Assembly (NCBI RefSeq): GCF_025398035.1
Contig: NZ_CP104558.1
Coordinates: 3,978,001 to 4,042,000, forward strand
Direction of reading: 5' to 3'
DNA length: 64,000 bases
Origin: Rossellomorea vietnamensis
GTDB lineage: Bacteria > Bacillota > Bacilli > Bacillales > Bacillaceae_B
How positions within the stretch are numbered: position 1 is the first letter of the stretch; the number at the start of each line of letters is the position of its first letter. This document shows positions 54,127 through 62,321 of the stretch, in pieces. A model generated the notes under the pieces. It was not told the DNA's origin, made no database searches, and was given only the letters and a program-made list of their open reading frames with translations. The position numbers and the translations under genes were made by a program.

Positions 54127-54471
54127 ATGAAAGGACTAATCATAAAATCTCCCTGGATTGAACTCATATTGGAAGGGAAAAAGACATGGGAAATCAGGGG
54201 TTCCAATACAAAAATACGAGGACCAATCGCTCTTATAAAGAGTGGTTCAGGTATGGTTTACGGTGAAGTAAATGTAAGTGATAGTAAAGAGTTGACCTTA
54301 AAAGATTACCAAGTAAGCAACGAATTTCATCGTGTTCAAAGTGAGAGTTCACAAGCATTACCTTATAAAAAAACGTATGCTTGGGTCCTTGAAAAACCTC
54401 GGATTTATAAAGAGCCGATACCTTATAAGCATCCTATGGGGGCAGTTATCTGGGTTAATCTTTCTATATAA
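54127..54471 (+). CDS. ASCH-domain protein
   Basis: A 114-residue ASCH/PUA-like protein: KSPWIELILEGKKTWEIRG, then GPIALIKSGSGMVYGEV and YAWVLEKP. ASCH domains bind RNA or nucleic-acid bases, and some are nucleotide amidohydrolases. It directly follows the DinB-like gene with no spacer and is followed 12 nt later by repeat E. Confidence 0.87.
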   Translation: MKGLIIKSPWIELILEGKKTWEIRGSNTKIRGPIALIKSGSGMVYGEVNVSDSKELTLKDYQVSNEFHRVQSESSQALPYKKTYAWVLEKPRIYKEPIPYKHPMGAVIWVNLSI

Positions 54472-54483
54472 AATCTTACTGCC

Positions 54484-54575
54484 TTGTTCCGGTATAGGGG
54501 CAATAATTTAAGTTCAGCTAATTGATCACCGGCAAGTGCCTTATTCAATTATAGGGCAGGTTAATTGAAGAAGAA
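54484..54575 (+). repeat. Cassette-associated hairpin repeat, copy E
   Basis: TTGTTCCGGTATAGGGGCAA, TAATTTAAGTTCAGCTAATT, GATCACCGGCAAGTGCC, then GGGCAGGTTAATTGAAGAA. It is directly 3' of the ASCH gene, same strand, first of five tandem ORF-plus-repeat units. Confidence 0.85.
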
Positions 54576-54639
54576 TAATTGTAAATGATATTCCCAAAAC
54601 TAAAAATTAGAGGTTATTAAAAGCAAGGAGGTTACTCTT

Positions 54640-54738
54640 TTGGTTGTTTTGGGAACAAACAATTTTTACGATGATACAACTTGTAATGTAAGAGGTATCT
54701 TTTTAGAATTTTTAGTTGTAGGTAAATCACTATTATGA
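54640..54738 (+). CDS. Possible 32-residue upstream ORF
   Basis: TTG start with AAGGAGG 8 nt upstream, encoding MVVLGTNNFYDDTTCNVRGI and twelve more residues. Its stop overlaps the next ATG (ATGA), and the next gene lacks a good site of its own. It may couple translation or be a gene remnant. Confidence 0.4.
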   Translation: MVVLGTNNFYDDTTCNVRGIFLEFLVVGKSLL

Positions 54739-55529
54739 GGAAATATAATTTTTTTTTATTCTTCATTGGATTTATAATTACCAGCCAAATAGCTGGAGCT
54801 AAGAATTATATCAATCAACTGGTTCCTTTTGCGGAACAATTAACGACGCACTCATTAAAGCATTATGAGATTCAAAACATTAAGGTTGAAAATAATTCTG
54901 GGCAGCAGCGTGTATTCAGTATTAAGGATGGTTTTCAAGAACGGGTACTCAGAAAAGTGGTACACTGGCTTAATAACTCTAGCCGTGTAAATGGAACAAG
55001 CGAAGTATCTTTAGATAACCCATCCAACAAATTGACATTAAAAATGACAAATGGTGAAGTGATTACCATTGAACCCGCTTATACGTGTGTAACTGTCAAT
55101 AAACGCAAAACCTGTACGGCTAAAGATGGAGAACTTATAGTTTCGCAAAATAGCCAAAAAACGCGGTTAAAGTCACAATCTTTTTATGATTGGATCTTAG
55201 TAGGGTGGAGAAAAGAATTGAACGGTCCAACTAAAGAAGAGCTGCTTGAGGAAGCATTGTTTACACGTTATTTATATTATTTGGGTCCATCCTATGATGA
55301 TTTTTTTATGTGTCCAAAAATCAGAATTGAACCCATTGATGGGGATCCCAGGAGACATCTTATTTATGCCGGTGCTTTAAACTATTCAGGACACCACGGT
55401 AGCGATTATGATAAACTCACTTTTTTTGTAAGGGATTCTAACCTAACAGGGTTACAAGTGACAAATGTAAAAATAAAGAAACACATTACGCAAGAAGAAA
55501 GCAAAAAACAGTGTCAAACTTTCGATTAA
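54735..55529 (+). CDS. Exported protein, possible DUF3888-like C-terminus
   Basis: A 264-residue protein with an N-terminal signal sequence (about 1-22, ending IAGA). The body has no enzyme motif. The C-terminal part (about 150-255) with TKEELLEEALFTRYLYYLGPSYDDFF may relate to DUF3888 proteins of Bacillus. Three Cys in YTCVTVNKRKTC and FMCP suggest disulphides. It starts on the ATGA overlap with the short ORF upstream. Repeat F follows after 95 nt. Confidence 0.6.
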   Translation: MRKYNFFLFFIGFIITSQIAGAKNYINQLVPFAEQLTTHSLKHYEIQNIKVENNSGQQRVFSIKDGFQERVLRKVVHWLNNSSRVNGTSEVSLDNPSNKLTLKMTNGEVITIEPAYTCVTVNKRKTCTAKDGELIVSQNSQKTRLKSQSFYDWILVGWRKELNGPTKEELLEEALFTRYLYYLGPSYDDFFMCPKIRIEPIDGDPRRHLIYAGALNYSGHHGSDYDKLTFFVRDSNLTGLQVTNVKIKKHITQEESKKQCQTFD

Positions 55530-55624
55530 ATATAGTTTATATAAGGAGTGTTTATTTTAGTAGGGTGAACACTTCTTTTTGGGTTCTTCAGCAAATAAAA
55601 GTTATTATTTTGTGAAGGATTGTA

Positions 55625-55715
55625 CTTAAGCTAACAGGGGCAATAACTGAAGGTCAGCAAGTCTCGATCCGTCTATTGCCCTTCTTCAATTGGGCAGGAT
55701 TGTTGAGTAAACTCA
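55625..55715 (+). repeat. Cassette-associated hairpin repeat, copy F
   Basis: ACAGGGGCAATAACTGAAGG, then CTATTGCCCTTCTTCAATTG and GGCAGGATTGTTGAGTAA. The inner stem GGGCAATA / TATTGCCC is perfect. Confidence 0.88.
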
Positions 55716-55763
55716 AAAGCTAATACACTTTTTAAAATATTAAAGTGATGGGGGGAGATGTCA

Positions 55764-56186
55764 TTGAGGAATATAATCTGGTTACTGATTTTGACTGGAA
55801 TATTATTTACAGGATGTGCAGACAATGATAGTACAAACTGGAGGTTAAGCCCTACATTTACTTATGATAATATGACCTTACACGGAACAGAAGGAAAGTT
55901 CGGGATTTACAAAGTGAACGGTGAAAGCGATGAACCAGAATTTCCAGTAAATAAAGGAAGACAGTACAACGTCTATTTCTTGGAGAGTACAGAAGATTTT
56001 AATGGTAAAAGATATAAGATGACTGCGACTCATCAAAATTCAGACGATATTGTGGAACTTTATGAATGGGAGGTTGATAATAAGCAAAGCGGAGCAAAAT
56101 TCTCACTTGATAAAGAAGGTCTTTGGAAGATTGATATATTTGTTGATGATGAACCGTATACAAGCTTTATTGTTGAAGCGAAATAA
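55764..56186 (+). CDS. Lipoprotein, DUF4871-like
   Basis: A 140-residue predicted lipoprotein with signal MRNIIWLLILTGILFTGC; the lipobox is FTGC with Cys18. The mature part looks like a small beta-rich domain (GKFGIYKVNG, DEPEFPVNKGRQYNVYFL, KWEVDNKQSG-like) as in DUF4871 proteins of Bacillus. TTG at 55764 is preferred over ATG at 55758 because the GGGGGAG site sits 1 nt from the latter and 7 nt from the former. Repeat G begins 3 nt after the stop. Confidence 0.7.
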   Translation: MRNIIWLLILTGILFTGCADNDSTNWRLSPTFTYDNMTLHGTEGKFGIYKVNGESDEPEFPVNKGRQYNVYFLESTEDFNGKRYKMTATHQNSDDIVELYEWEVDNKQSGAKFSLDKEGLWKIDIFVDDEPYTSFIVEAK

Positions 56187-56189
56187 ATA

Positions 56190-56265
56190 AGTATTCAACT
56201 AGCAGGGGCGTTTGCTGAACAAGCAGCCGCCCTTTGTTCCAGTAAAGGAGCAGGTTAATTGAATA
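56190..56265 (+). repeat. Cassette-associated hairpin repeat, copy G
   Basis: GTATTCAACTAGCAGGGGCG, TTTGCTGAACAAGCAGCCGC, then AGGAGCAGGTTAATTGAATA. The outer arms TATTCAACTA and TTAATTGAATA are complementary over most bases. Confidence 0.88.
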
Positions 56266-56348
56266 TCCGAAACTTAAATAGTCGGGTTTTCGTCTAATAA
56301 ATATAAAGTTAGAAAACAGATTAATAATGGTCTTGGGAGGAGGATAAA

Positions 56349-56600
56349 ATGAGAAAGCATCTAGGTTGGGCACCTATCGGAATTATAGGGGTTACTTTTA
56401 TACTCCTTTTCCTTATGAGGGGAAAAGTTAGTGGCTATATAGGAACCACCGTGTTAATTACTGGGATAGTACTAGCTTTGGCGACTGCCTTGTTAAGCAA
56501 AAAAGGGAAACCAAAGACAATCTCAATATCAATATTAGGAATTCTTGTTGGAGGATTTATTATGCTTGTTTTGGGGTTTATGATGAACGGAGGACTATAA
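56349..56600 (+). CDS. Small three-helix membrane protein (83 aa)
   Basis: An 83-residue hydrophobic protein with helices at about 7-24, 30-48 and 59-79. A basic patch (SKKGKPK) lies between the second and third. No family is recognised. TGGGAGGAGG lies 8 nt before the ATG. Repeat H begins 3 nt after the stop. Confidence 0.7.
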   Translation: MRKHLGWAPIGIIGVTFILLFLMRGKVSGYIGTTVLITGIVLALATALLSKKGKPKTISISILGILVGGFIMLVLGFMMNGGL

Positions 56601-56603
56601 GAA

Positions 56604-56695
56604 CTATCTTCCATTATAGGGGGCAATAACTGAAGATCAGTAAATTGATCAGGCTATTGGCCCTCTTCAATTATCTGGCAGGTTTGTTGAATAAT
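56604..56695 (+). repeat. Cassette-associated hairpin repeat, copy H
   Basis: TAGGGGGCAATAACTGAAGA, TCAGTAAATTGATCAGGCTA, TTGGCCCTCTTCAATTA, then GGCAGGTTTGTTGAATAA. Confidence 0.9.
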
Positions 56696-56744
56696 ATGTA
56701 ACCTTTGTTAGGTCATTTAGGTCTATATAAAAGGGGTGAGTGGA

Positions 56745-57137
56745 TTGAAATTTATAAAGTTATTCAATGGTTTGGTTGTATTACCTTTATTGTTGATTAC
56801 AGGATGCAATAATTTTCAAGGGGGAACTACAACTGTATCAAGGGATAATGTTGATGCAGAAGAAGTTTTAAAATTGGATTCTGATGCTGATATTTTTCAA
56901 TATGATGGAGTTATCTATAAAACTAATATTGATTGGGTAGAAGAGTTATCTTTAACAAAAGATGTTCAAATCGGTGAAATACAAACAAAAAATGATACTA
57001 ACACAGATTTTAAAGATGAGATGTCGAATAAACTCCCTGTTGGTACAAAGATTTTTTCTACTAGAGAAAGAGAAGATATTTTAATTGTTGAAATTGAAGG
57101 CGAAATCAAAAAATACCTTGCCATCGTTGAAGGGTAA
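56745..57137 (+). CDS. Small lipoprotein of unknown function
   Basis: A 130-residue predicted lipoprotein with signal MKFIKLFNGLVVLPLLLITG; the lipobox is ITGC with Cys21. The mature part is acidic (DNVDAEEVLKLDSDADIFQYDG) with no enzyme motif. The TTG at 56745 is chosen since AAGGGGTG lies 8 nt before it; the in-frame GTG at 56736 overlaps that site. Repeat I follows after 8 nt. Confidence 0.7.
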   Translation: MKFIKLFNGLVVLPLLLITGCNNFQGGTTTVSRDNVDAEEVLKLDSDADIFQYDGVIYKTNIDWVEELSLTKDVQIGEIQTKNDTNTDFKDEMSNKLPVGTKIFSTREREDILIVEIEGEIKKYLAIVEG

Positions 57138-57145
57138 ACGCAATA

Positions 57146-57238
57146 TCTTGTTCAACAAACGGGGGCAAATAACTGAAGATCAGCTAATTGATCGCGGCTA
57201 CTGCCCTTCTTCAATTAATGGGCAGGTTAATTGAATAA
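57146..57238 (+). repeat. Cassette-associated hairpin repeat, copy I
   Basis: TTGTTCAACAAACGGGGGCA, ACTGAAGATCAGCTAATTGA, CTACTGCCCTTCTTCAATTA, then GGGCAGGTTAATTGAATAA. It is the last of the five tandem units, before the T-box leader. Confidence 0.9.
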
Positions 57239-57311
57239 GTCAGAATAAATTCTTAATTGAATTTGACCTGCCAGTTTATTTATTGTAAAATATTCTTAAT
57301 TTTCAATACGA

Positions 57312-57607
57312 GACAACTGGCTATGAAGAGAAGAGTAGTTTTGATTAATTATTTTCAGAGAGCTCCGGCAGGTGAAAAGGAGTAATAAAAATCTTAATGA
57401 AAAAAGACTTGGAGCTTTGCGCGGATTTAAGGTTCTTCTTAATGATGTTGCAACGGGATCTCCCGTTATAGAGATAGGGTATAATCAATTATAAAATTGC
57501 CGTACCCGAAGAGGTTGATATGGTGACATATCAATAAACTGAGGTGGTACCACGGAGATATAACTCCCGTCCTCAAGATGAATAATCTTGGGGGTGGGAG
57601 TTTTTTG
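57312..57607 (+). promoter_or_regulatory. T-box leader controlling the lysyl-tRNA synthetase gene
   Basis: The T-box core TGAGGTGGTACCACGG lies at 57540-57555. Upstream, a stem I-like region begins near GAAGAGAAGAGTAG. AAA triplets around 57400-57408, in the place where a specifier loop is expected, fit lysine; the exact specifier is inferred. Downstream is the intrinsic terminator CTCCCGTCCTCAAGAT / ATCTTGGGGGTGGGAG with TTTTTT. Uncharged tRNA should stabilise the antiterminator and turn on the gene. Confidence 0.92.
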
Positions 57608-57665
57608 TTGTTTAAAAGAAACAATCCAAAGATTTTAAAAAACAAAAATGAATGGAGTGAAATGT

Positions 57666-59126
57666 ATGAGTAATGAACAAACAGAGGGTAGAATTGAGAA
57701 GTTAGAGACATTAAGGTCCCAGGGAATTTCAGTACACCCAGAAAGGTTTTCCACTAATTATGAGCTCTATGAAGCCTCCCAGCTTGAAGACGGTACTGCT
57801 GGTGTGCGAGTGGCAGGTAGAATAATGAGTATTAGAAACTTCAACAAATTAGTTTTCATTACCGTTTCAAACATTCAAGGAAGCCTACAACTTCTTTTAA
57901 AAAAGGATGAGGTTGGAGAGATATCATTTGAACAATTTAATGATTTATTAGATATAGGAGATTTTATTGGCGCGGCAGGTCGTATGTACACGACAAAGAC
58001 GAAAGAAAAAACATTACGAATCGAAAGCTATATTTTTCTTGGGAAAGCATTGAGAAGTCTTCCGGAAAAATGGCACGGCATAAGCAATATTGAACTTCGA
58101 TATAGACAGCGTTACTTAGATTTAATGATGACAAAAGAGACACAAAATCGATTACTTTCAAGGAGCAAAATGGTACGGGCGATTCGCAGGTTTTTTGAAG
58201 ATCAAGAATTCCTGGAAGTAGAAACGCCAGTGTTACAACATACTTCATCCGGTGCCATTGCGAAACCCTTTAGGACATATCATAATTCGTTAGATACTGA
58301 ATTAAACTTACGGATTGCTCCGGAAACTTATTTAAAAAGGTTAATCGTAGGTGGTTTTACGAAAGTATTTGAATTTGCAAAATGCTTTAGGAACGAAGGG
58401 ATAAGTCCTCAACATCTTCAAGAATTTACTATGGTGGAAGGTTACGCAGCATATTGGAATTATGAAGATACAATGAATTTAATGCGTGAGATGGTATTGT
58501 TTATTTTAAGGCAAACCTTTAATACCACGACGATTACATTAAAAGGACAAACGATTGATTTTTCACTTGAATGGGAAGTGATCTCCTTCAGGGATTTAAT
58601 TCTCAAAGAAACAGGAATAGATATAAACCTTTATCCTGACGTAAAAGATTTGTACCAAGAAACGAAAAGAAAAAATATCGAACTGGATCATACTGAAATT
58701 AATTCTTTAGGGAGAGGCAATTTCATTGATTTACTTTATAAAAAAACGTGCCGGCCACAACTTGTAAAACCCACATTTTTAATCCAGCATCCTATTGATT
58801 TATCCCCACTTGCAAGAGCAAATGATGAGGATCAAACTCTTACCGACCGTTTCCAATTAGTCGTAAATGGAGCTGAAATAATTAATGCTTATTCAGAACT
58901 TGTTGATCCTATTGAACAACGAAAAAGATTGGAAGCTCAAGCCATTTTAAAAAGTAATGGGGATCTAGAGGCTATGGAGATGGATGAAGACTATTTAACA
59001 GCTATGGAATACGGGATGCCTCCAGTTTCAGGGTGGGGATTTGGAATAGAAAGGTTATTAATGGTACTAACGGATAGCGATACAATTAAAGAATGTACAT
59101 TATTCCCTTTGACTAAAAAGTTATAG
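57666..59126 (+). CDS. lysS: Class II lysyl-tRNA synthetase, divergent paralogue
   Basis: A 486-residue LysRS with the N-terminal OB-fold anticodon domain (about 45-145) and class II core. Motif 2 is FRNEGISPQHLQEFTMVEGY (standard enzymes have ELYxAY at the end) and motif 3 is GWGFGIERLLM (standard GLGIGIDRL). It is complete and slightly shorter than the usual length. Divergent motifs and T-box control suggest a second, lysine-starvation-induced or specialised enzyme rather than the housekeeping one. The ATG at 57666 follows TGGAGTG by 9 nt. Confidence 0.88.
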   Translation: MSNEQTEGRIEKLETLRSQGISVHPERFSTNYELYEASQLEDGTAGVRVAGRIMSIRNFNKLVFITVSNIQGSLQLLLKKDEVGEISFEQFNDLLDIGDFIGAAGRMYTTKTKEKTLRIESYIFLGKALRSLPEKWHGISNIELRYRQRYLDLMMTKETQNRLLSRSKMVRAIRRFFEDQEFLEVETPVLQHTSSGAIAKPFRTYHNSLDTELNLRIAPETYLKRLIVGGFTKVFEFAKCFRNEGISPQHLQEFTMVEGYAAYWNYEDTMNLMREMVLFILRQTFNTTTITLKGQTIDFSLEWEVISFRDLILKETGIDINLYPDVKDLYQETKRKNIELDHTEINSLGRGNFIDLLYKKTCRPQLVKPTFLIQHPIDLSPLARANDEDQTLTDRFQLVVNGAEIINAYSELVDPIEQRKRLEAQAILKSNGDLEAMEMDEDYLTAMEYGMPPVSGWGFGIERLLMVLTDSDTIKECTLFPLTKKL

Positions 59127-59162
59127 TAACGCTGCTATCTATTCTTATCCTTAGAATATGCA

Positions 59163-59240
59163 GCTTTTATTCCACATGGGGAAATACCTAAAAATCAGCT
59201 AACGTTCCCCGGCTAATGTCTTGGAGTTATCACAGAAAAA
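59163..59240 (+). repeat. Possible degenerate hairpin repeat, copy K
   Basis: GGGGAAATACCTAAAAATCA, then GCTAACGTTCCCCGGCTAAT and ATTGAATAA further on loosely match copy E. It lies after lysS. Weak. Confidence 0.35.
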
Positions 59241-59250
59241 TCATTGAATA

Positions 59251-59288
59251 AAGAGGCATAACCAAAAGCAGGGTTATGCCTCTTACTG
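59251..59288 (+). terminator. Hairpin after lysS
   Basis: AGAGGCATAACC / GGTTATGCCTCT perfect 12-bp arms; the T tract is weak. Confidence 0.75.
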
Positions 59289-59343
59289 TGGAATAGATAA
59301 ATAAGTAGTGAATTCTTAGTAATACAGAAATGGGTGAAATAAA

Positions 59344-60364
59344 TTGATTGTGGAAGCTGATAAAAGATCATTTCAAGATATCACTAAATACACGGAAGAA
59401 ATAAAAAAGAAGATGCACGCTTCTGGAGCAGCATTAGTCATTATGAAGGATAACGAGGTCGTACACGAATGGTATTCCGGTACCCATCATTTTGACACTG
59501 GTGCTAGGAAAATAGATCACCTTTCACAATTTAATGTGTATTCAACCAGGGTAACCTATGTTGGTTTAGCAGCAGCACTGGCGATCTATGAAGGTTACTT
59601 AAATCTTGATGATAAGCTCAGTGACTATTTTAAACAATTGGATAAAAGGATATTAGGTGAGACGACCGTAAGACATTTGGTTACAAGGTGCACTGGATTA
59701 AAGATTAAGAAGGATATAGTCCAAAGGGTTTTCGATTCAGGAACCTCCATTGAAGGGAAGCGTCCTGATTTATTAGCTGAAATTGTCGAGCAAGCTACTG
59801 GAAGAACGGTTAACGCAATACTTTCCGAGAGGGTATTTGAACCCCTAGGTTGGAAAAGTACAGAGTGGGCGACAGAGGGAAAAAGCACGGTTAGTATGTG
59901 ACATCCACTCTCCAGGGACTCATCCTTCTATAAGGATAGGATCGAATATAGGGGATGAAAGAAACTTGTTTGTTAGTAGTAGAGAGTTGGCACTATGGGG
60001 TAGCCTACATTTGAATAAAGGTTTAATGGATGGAAAACAAATCTTGCCAGAAGGTGTATTTAACCTTGCTACAACTATACAAAGTCCCAAAGGGCTTGAC
60101 CAAACTCTGCCTAGATTCGGATTCTTCTGGTGGTTAAAAGATCATCAAGTGTCGTGGGAATATAATGAATTAGGAACAGAATTACCTGAAGGGAGTTACC
60201 AAATTCTCGGGGCTTCAGGTTGTTCTTGTCTGGTCATTCCCCGATATCACGCTGTTGCTGTAAGGATGTACAATAGTTTATATACATATGAGAATAAGAA
60301 TTTCGATTATATAAAGGATATACAAACATTTGGAAACTTGGTTGTGAAAGAGATCAAAGGTTGA
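59344..60364 (+). pseudogene. Beta-lactamase-family serine hydrolase, frameshifted
   Basis: Residues from 59344 encode the first part of a penicillin-binding-protein-like hydrolase (ALVIMKDNEVVHEWYSG, VTYVGLAAALAIYEGYLNLDD, VFEPLGWKSTEW) and stop at 59899-59901. The rest continues in another frame from about 59900 (DIHSPGTHPSIRIGSNIGDE, then RNLFVSSRELALWGSLHLNK) to 60364. One base shift near 59896-59900 joins them. The expected Ser-x-x-Lys active site reads STRV, so Lys is also lost, and the loop before DLLAEIVEQATG seems shortened. It is likely decayed. Confidence 0.85.
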
Positions 60365-60392
60365 CGAAAGAATAAATTCTAAGGGAAATAAA

Positions 60393-60430
60393 GAAAGGGA
60401 ACTTTCAGATTAAGAAAGTTCCCTTTTGCG
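60393..60430 (+). terminator. Terminator after the hydrolase pseudogene
   Basis: AAGGGAACTTTC / GAAAGTTCCCTT stem followed by TTGCG. Confidence 0.85.
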
Positions 60431-60566
60431 TTCAAAGAAACAATGGGTTGAATAATTATATTCCTTACCTTATATCGCTAGTATACCATTCAATTTTTTG
60501 AAATATAAGACTATTATTACATAAAAATGTCCATTACCATTAATTTGAAGAGAGAGGGGGAGTAGG

Positions 60567-62276
60567 GTGGATTTTCATAATCTTAATTACAAAAGACCAG
60601 ACATTGGAGAATTTGAAGGAAAAGTACTTCAACTTTTAGAAAGGTTCAAAGCAAGTGATTCTCATTTGGAGCAGTTCGAAATAATAGATCAGATCAATTT
60701 TCTTCGGAATGATGTGTTAACGATGTTTACTATTGCTCAGATCAGGAGTCACTTGAATACTTTAGATGTTGCATATCAAAAAGAGCAGCAGTATATCAAT
60801 GAGAGTTGGCCAATCTATGAAAAAATAGTAGCTCTTTTTCATGAGCACGTTTCCTATTCTCCTTTCAAAGATGAAATCAAAGAGAAATTTGGTGAACAAT
60901 TTGTTTGCTTAGCTGAAGCTTCTCAGAATACAGTTAGTTCTGAAGTAATCGCATACTTAATTACAGAAAATAATCTCATAAGTGACTATACAAAATTGCT
61001 GGCAACATCAACCGTTGAATTCAGTGGAGAGAATAGAACTTTATCTCAATTAGACGCATTTTTGTATTCAGCCGATCGTTCAATTAGAAAGCAAGCCGGT
61101 GAAAAAAAGTACGAGTTACTCAGCCAGCTAGAAGATAAGATCGATCATATTTTTGATGAATTAATTAAGGTAAGAAACACCATGGCGATAAAGCTGGGAC
61201 ATAATTCCTTTGTGGAGCTTGGTTATGCCAGGTTATCAAGAGTCGGTTATGATCAAGCAGATGTAGCAGACTTCCGGAATCTAATCTTAAAATACATCGT
61301 TCCCATTACTGAAAAAGCGAGAGAGAATCAACGGATCAGATTGGGTTTAAATAAGTTAACCTTTTACGATGAGGACATTCGCTTCAGGACCGGCAATCCA
61401 ACCCCAAAAGGTGACGTTGAATCGATGGTATCTAGTTTTGAAGAGATTCTTAATGAAATGTCAATGGAATTGGGGGAATTCTTTCATTCGTTGTGCACGA
61501 ATCATCTACTCGATTTACTTCCTAAAGAGGGCAAAGCAAGAGGTGCCTATGCTACATACTTATGTAATGAAAAAACACCCTATATTTTTGCGAATTTGAA
61601 TGGTACCAGAAAAGATGTCAAAGTGTTAAGTCATGAATTTGGGCACGCCTGGCAAATGTATCTATTTAATCAACGGAATCGTATTCCGGAATACATCCTG
61701 CCTACAAAAGAAGCTTGTGAAATTCATTCCATATCGATGGAATTCCTTGTTTGGCCCTACTTGGAGAAAATCTTTGGTGAGGATGCTGATAAGTATCGAT
61801 ATGCTCATCTTGAAGATGCCATATTTTCAATGCCTTATAGGGCAGCCATCGATGAGTTCCAGCATTTCATCTATCAGAACCCTTCATTATCCATTTCAGA
61901 GAGAAAAGAAAAGTGGATTGAAATTGAGTGCAAATATATGCCTTACAAGACAGAATACGAAAACACCTATTTAAAAAGAGGAGCTTTCTGGCAGCAACAA
62001 GCACACATATTTACAACACCCTTTTACTATATAGACTATGCCCTTGCCCAAATGTGTTCCTTACAGATCTGGAGCAAAGCCCAAACGAATGAATCAATGG
62101 CTTGGGAGAAATACATGAATCTTTGTAAGCTGGGTGGAAGCAAATCATTTCTCCAATTAATAGAGGAGAGTGGGATTACCTCCCCATTTAAAGAACAGGG
62201 GTTTAATTTCATAATGGGTGAGATTGAAAAATGGTTTGAGTTGAACGAGAGAATGATTGAAGAATTAGTCGATTAA
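60567..62276 (+). CDS. M3-family oligoendopeptidase (PepF-like)
   Basis: A 569-residue zinc metallopeptidase of the thimet-oligopeptidase/oligoendopeptidase F group. The zinc motif HEFGH is at residues 356-360 (VLSHEFGHAWQMY), with the third ligand Glu in EACEIHSISMEF. C-terminal KRGAFWQQQAHIFTTPFYY and IDYALAQ are typical. It degrades short peptides in the cytosol. It has an intact length, starts GTG or ATG near 60567 after GAGAGGGGGAG, and lies 45 nt before the next gene. Confidence 0.93.
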   Translation: MDFHNLNYKRPDIGEFEGKVLQLLERFKASDSHLEQFEIIDQINFLRNDVLTMFTIAQIRSHLNTLDVAYQKEQQYINESWPIYEKIVALFHEHVSYSPFKDEIKEKFGEQFVCLAEASQNTVSSEVIAYLITENNLISDYTKLLATSTVEFSGENRTLSQLDAFLYSADRSIRKQAGEKKYELLSQLEDKIDHIFDELIKVRNTMAIKLGHNSFVELGYARLSRVGYDQADVADFRNLILKYIVPITEKARENQRIRLGLNKLTFYDEDIRFRTGNPTPKGDVESMVSSFEEILNEMSMELGEFFHSLCTNHLLDLLPKEGKARGAYATYLCNEKTPYIFANLNGTRKDVKVLSHEFGHAWQMYLFNQRNRIPEYILPTKEACEIHSISMEFLVWPYLEKIFGEDADKYRYAHLEDAIFSMPYRAAIDEFQHFIYQNPSLSISERKEKWIEIECKYMPYKTEYENTYLKRGAFWQQQAHIFTTPFYYIDYALAQMCSLQIWSKAQTNESMAWEKYMNLCKLGGSKSFLQLIEESGITSPFKEQGFNFIMGEIEKWFELNERMIEELVD

Positions 62277-62321
62277 CACAATAAGAGTTTTAAACGCTAC
62301 TATAATAGAGGATGTGGAACT

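Noticed and set aside
54484..57238. Firm call of an integron
   Set aside because: No integron integrase or attI site is in the window, and some copies have degenerate core ends; kept as a hypothesis only.
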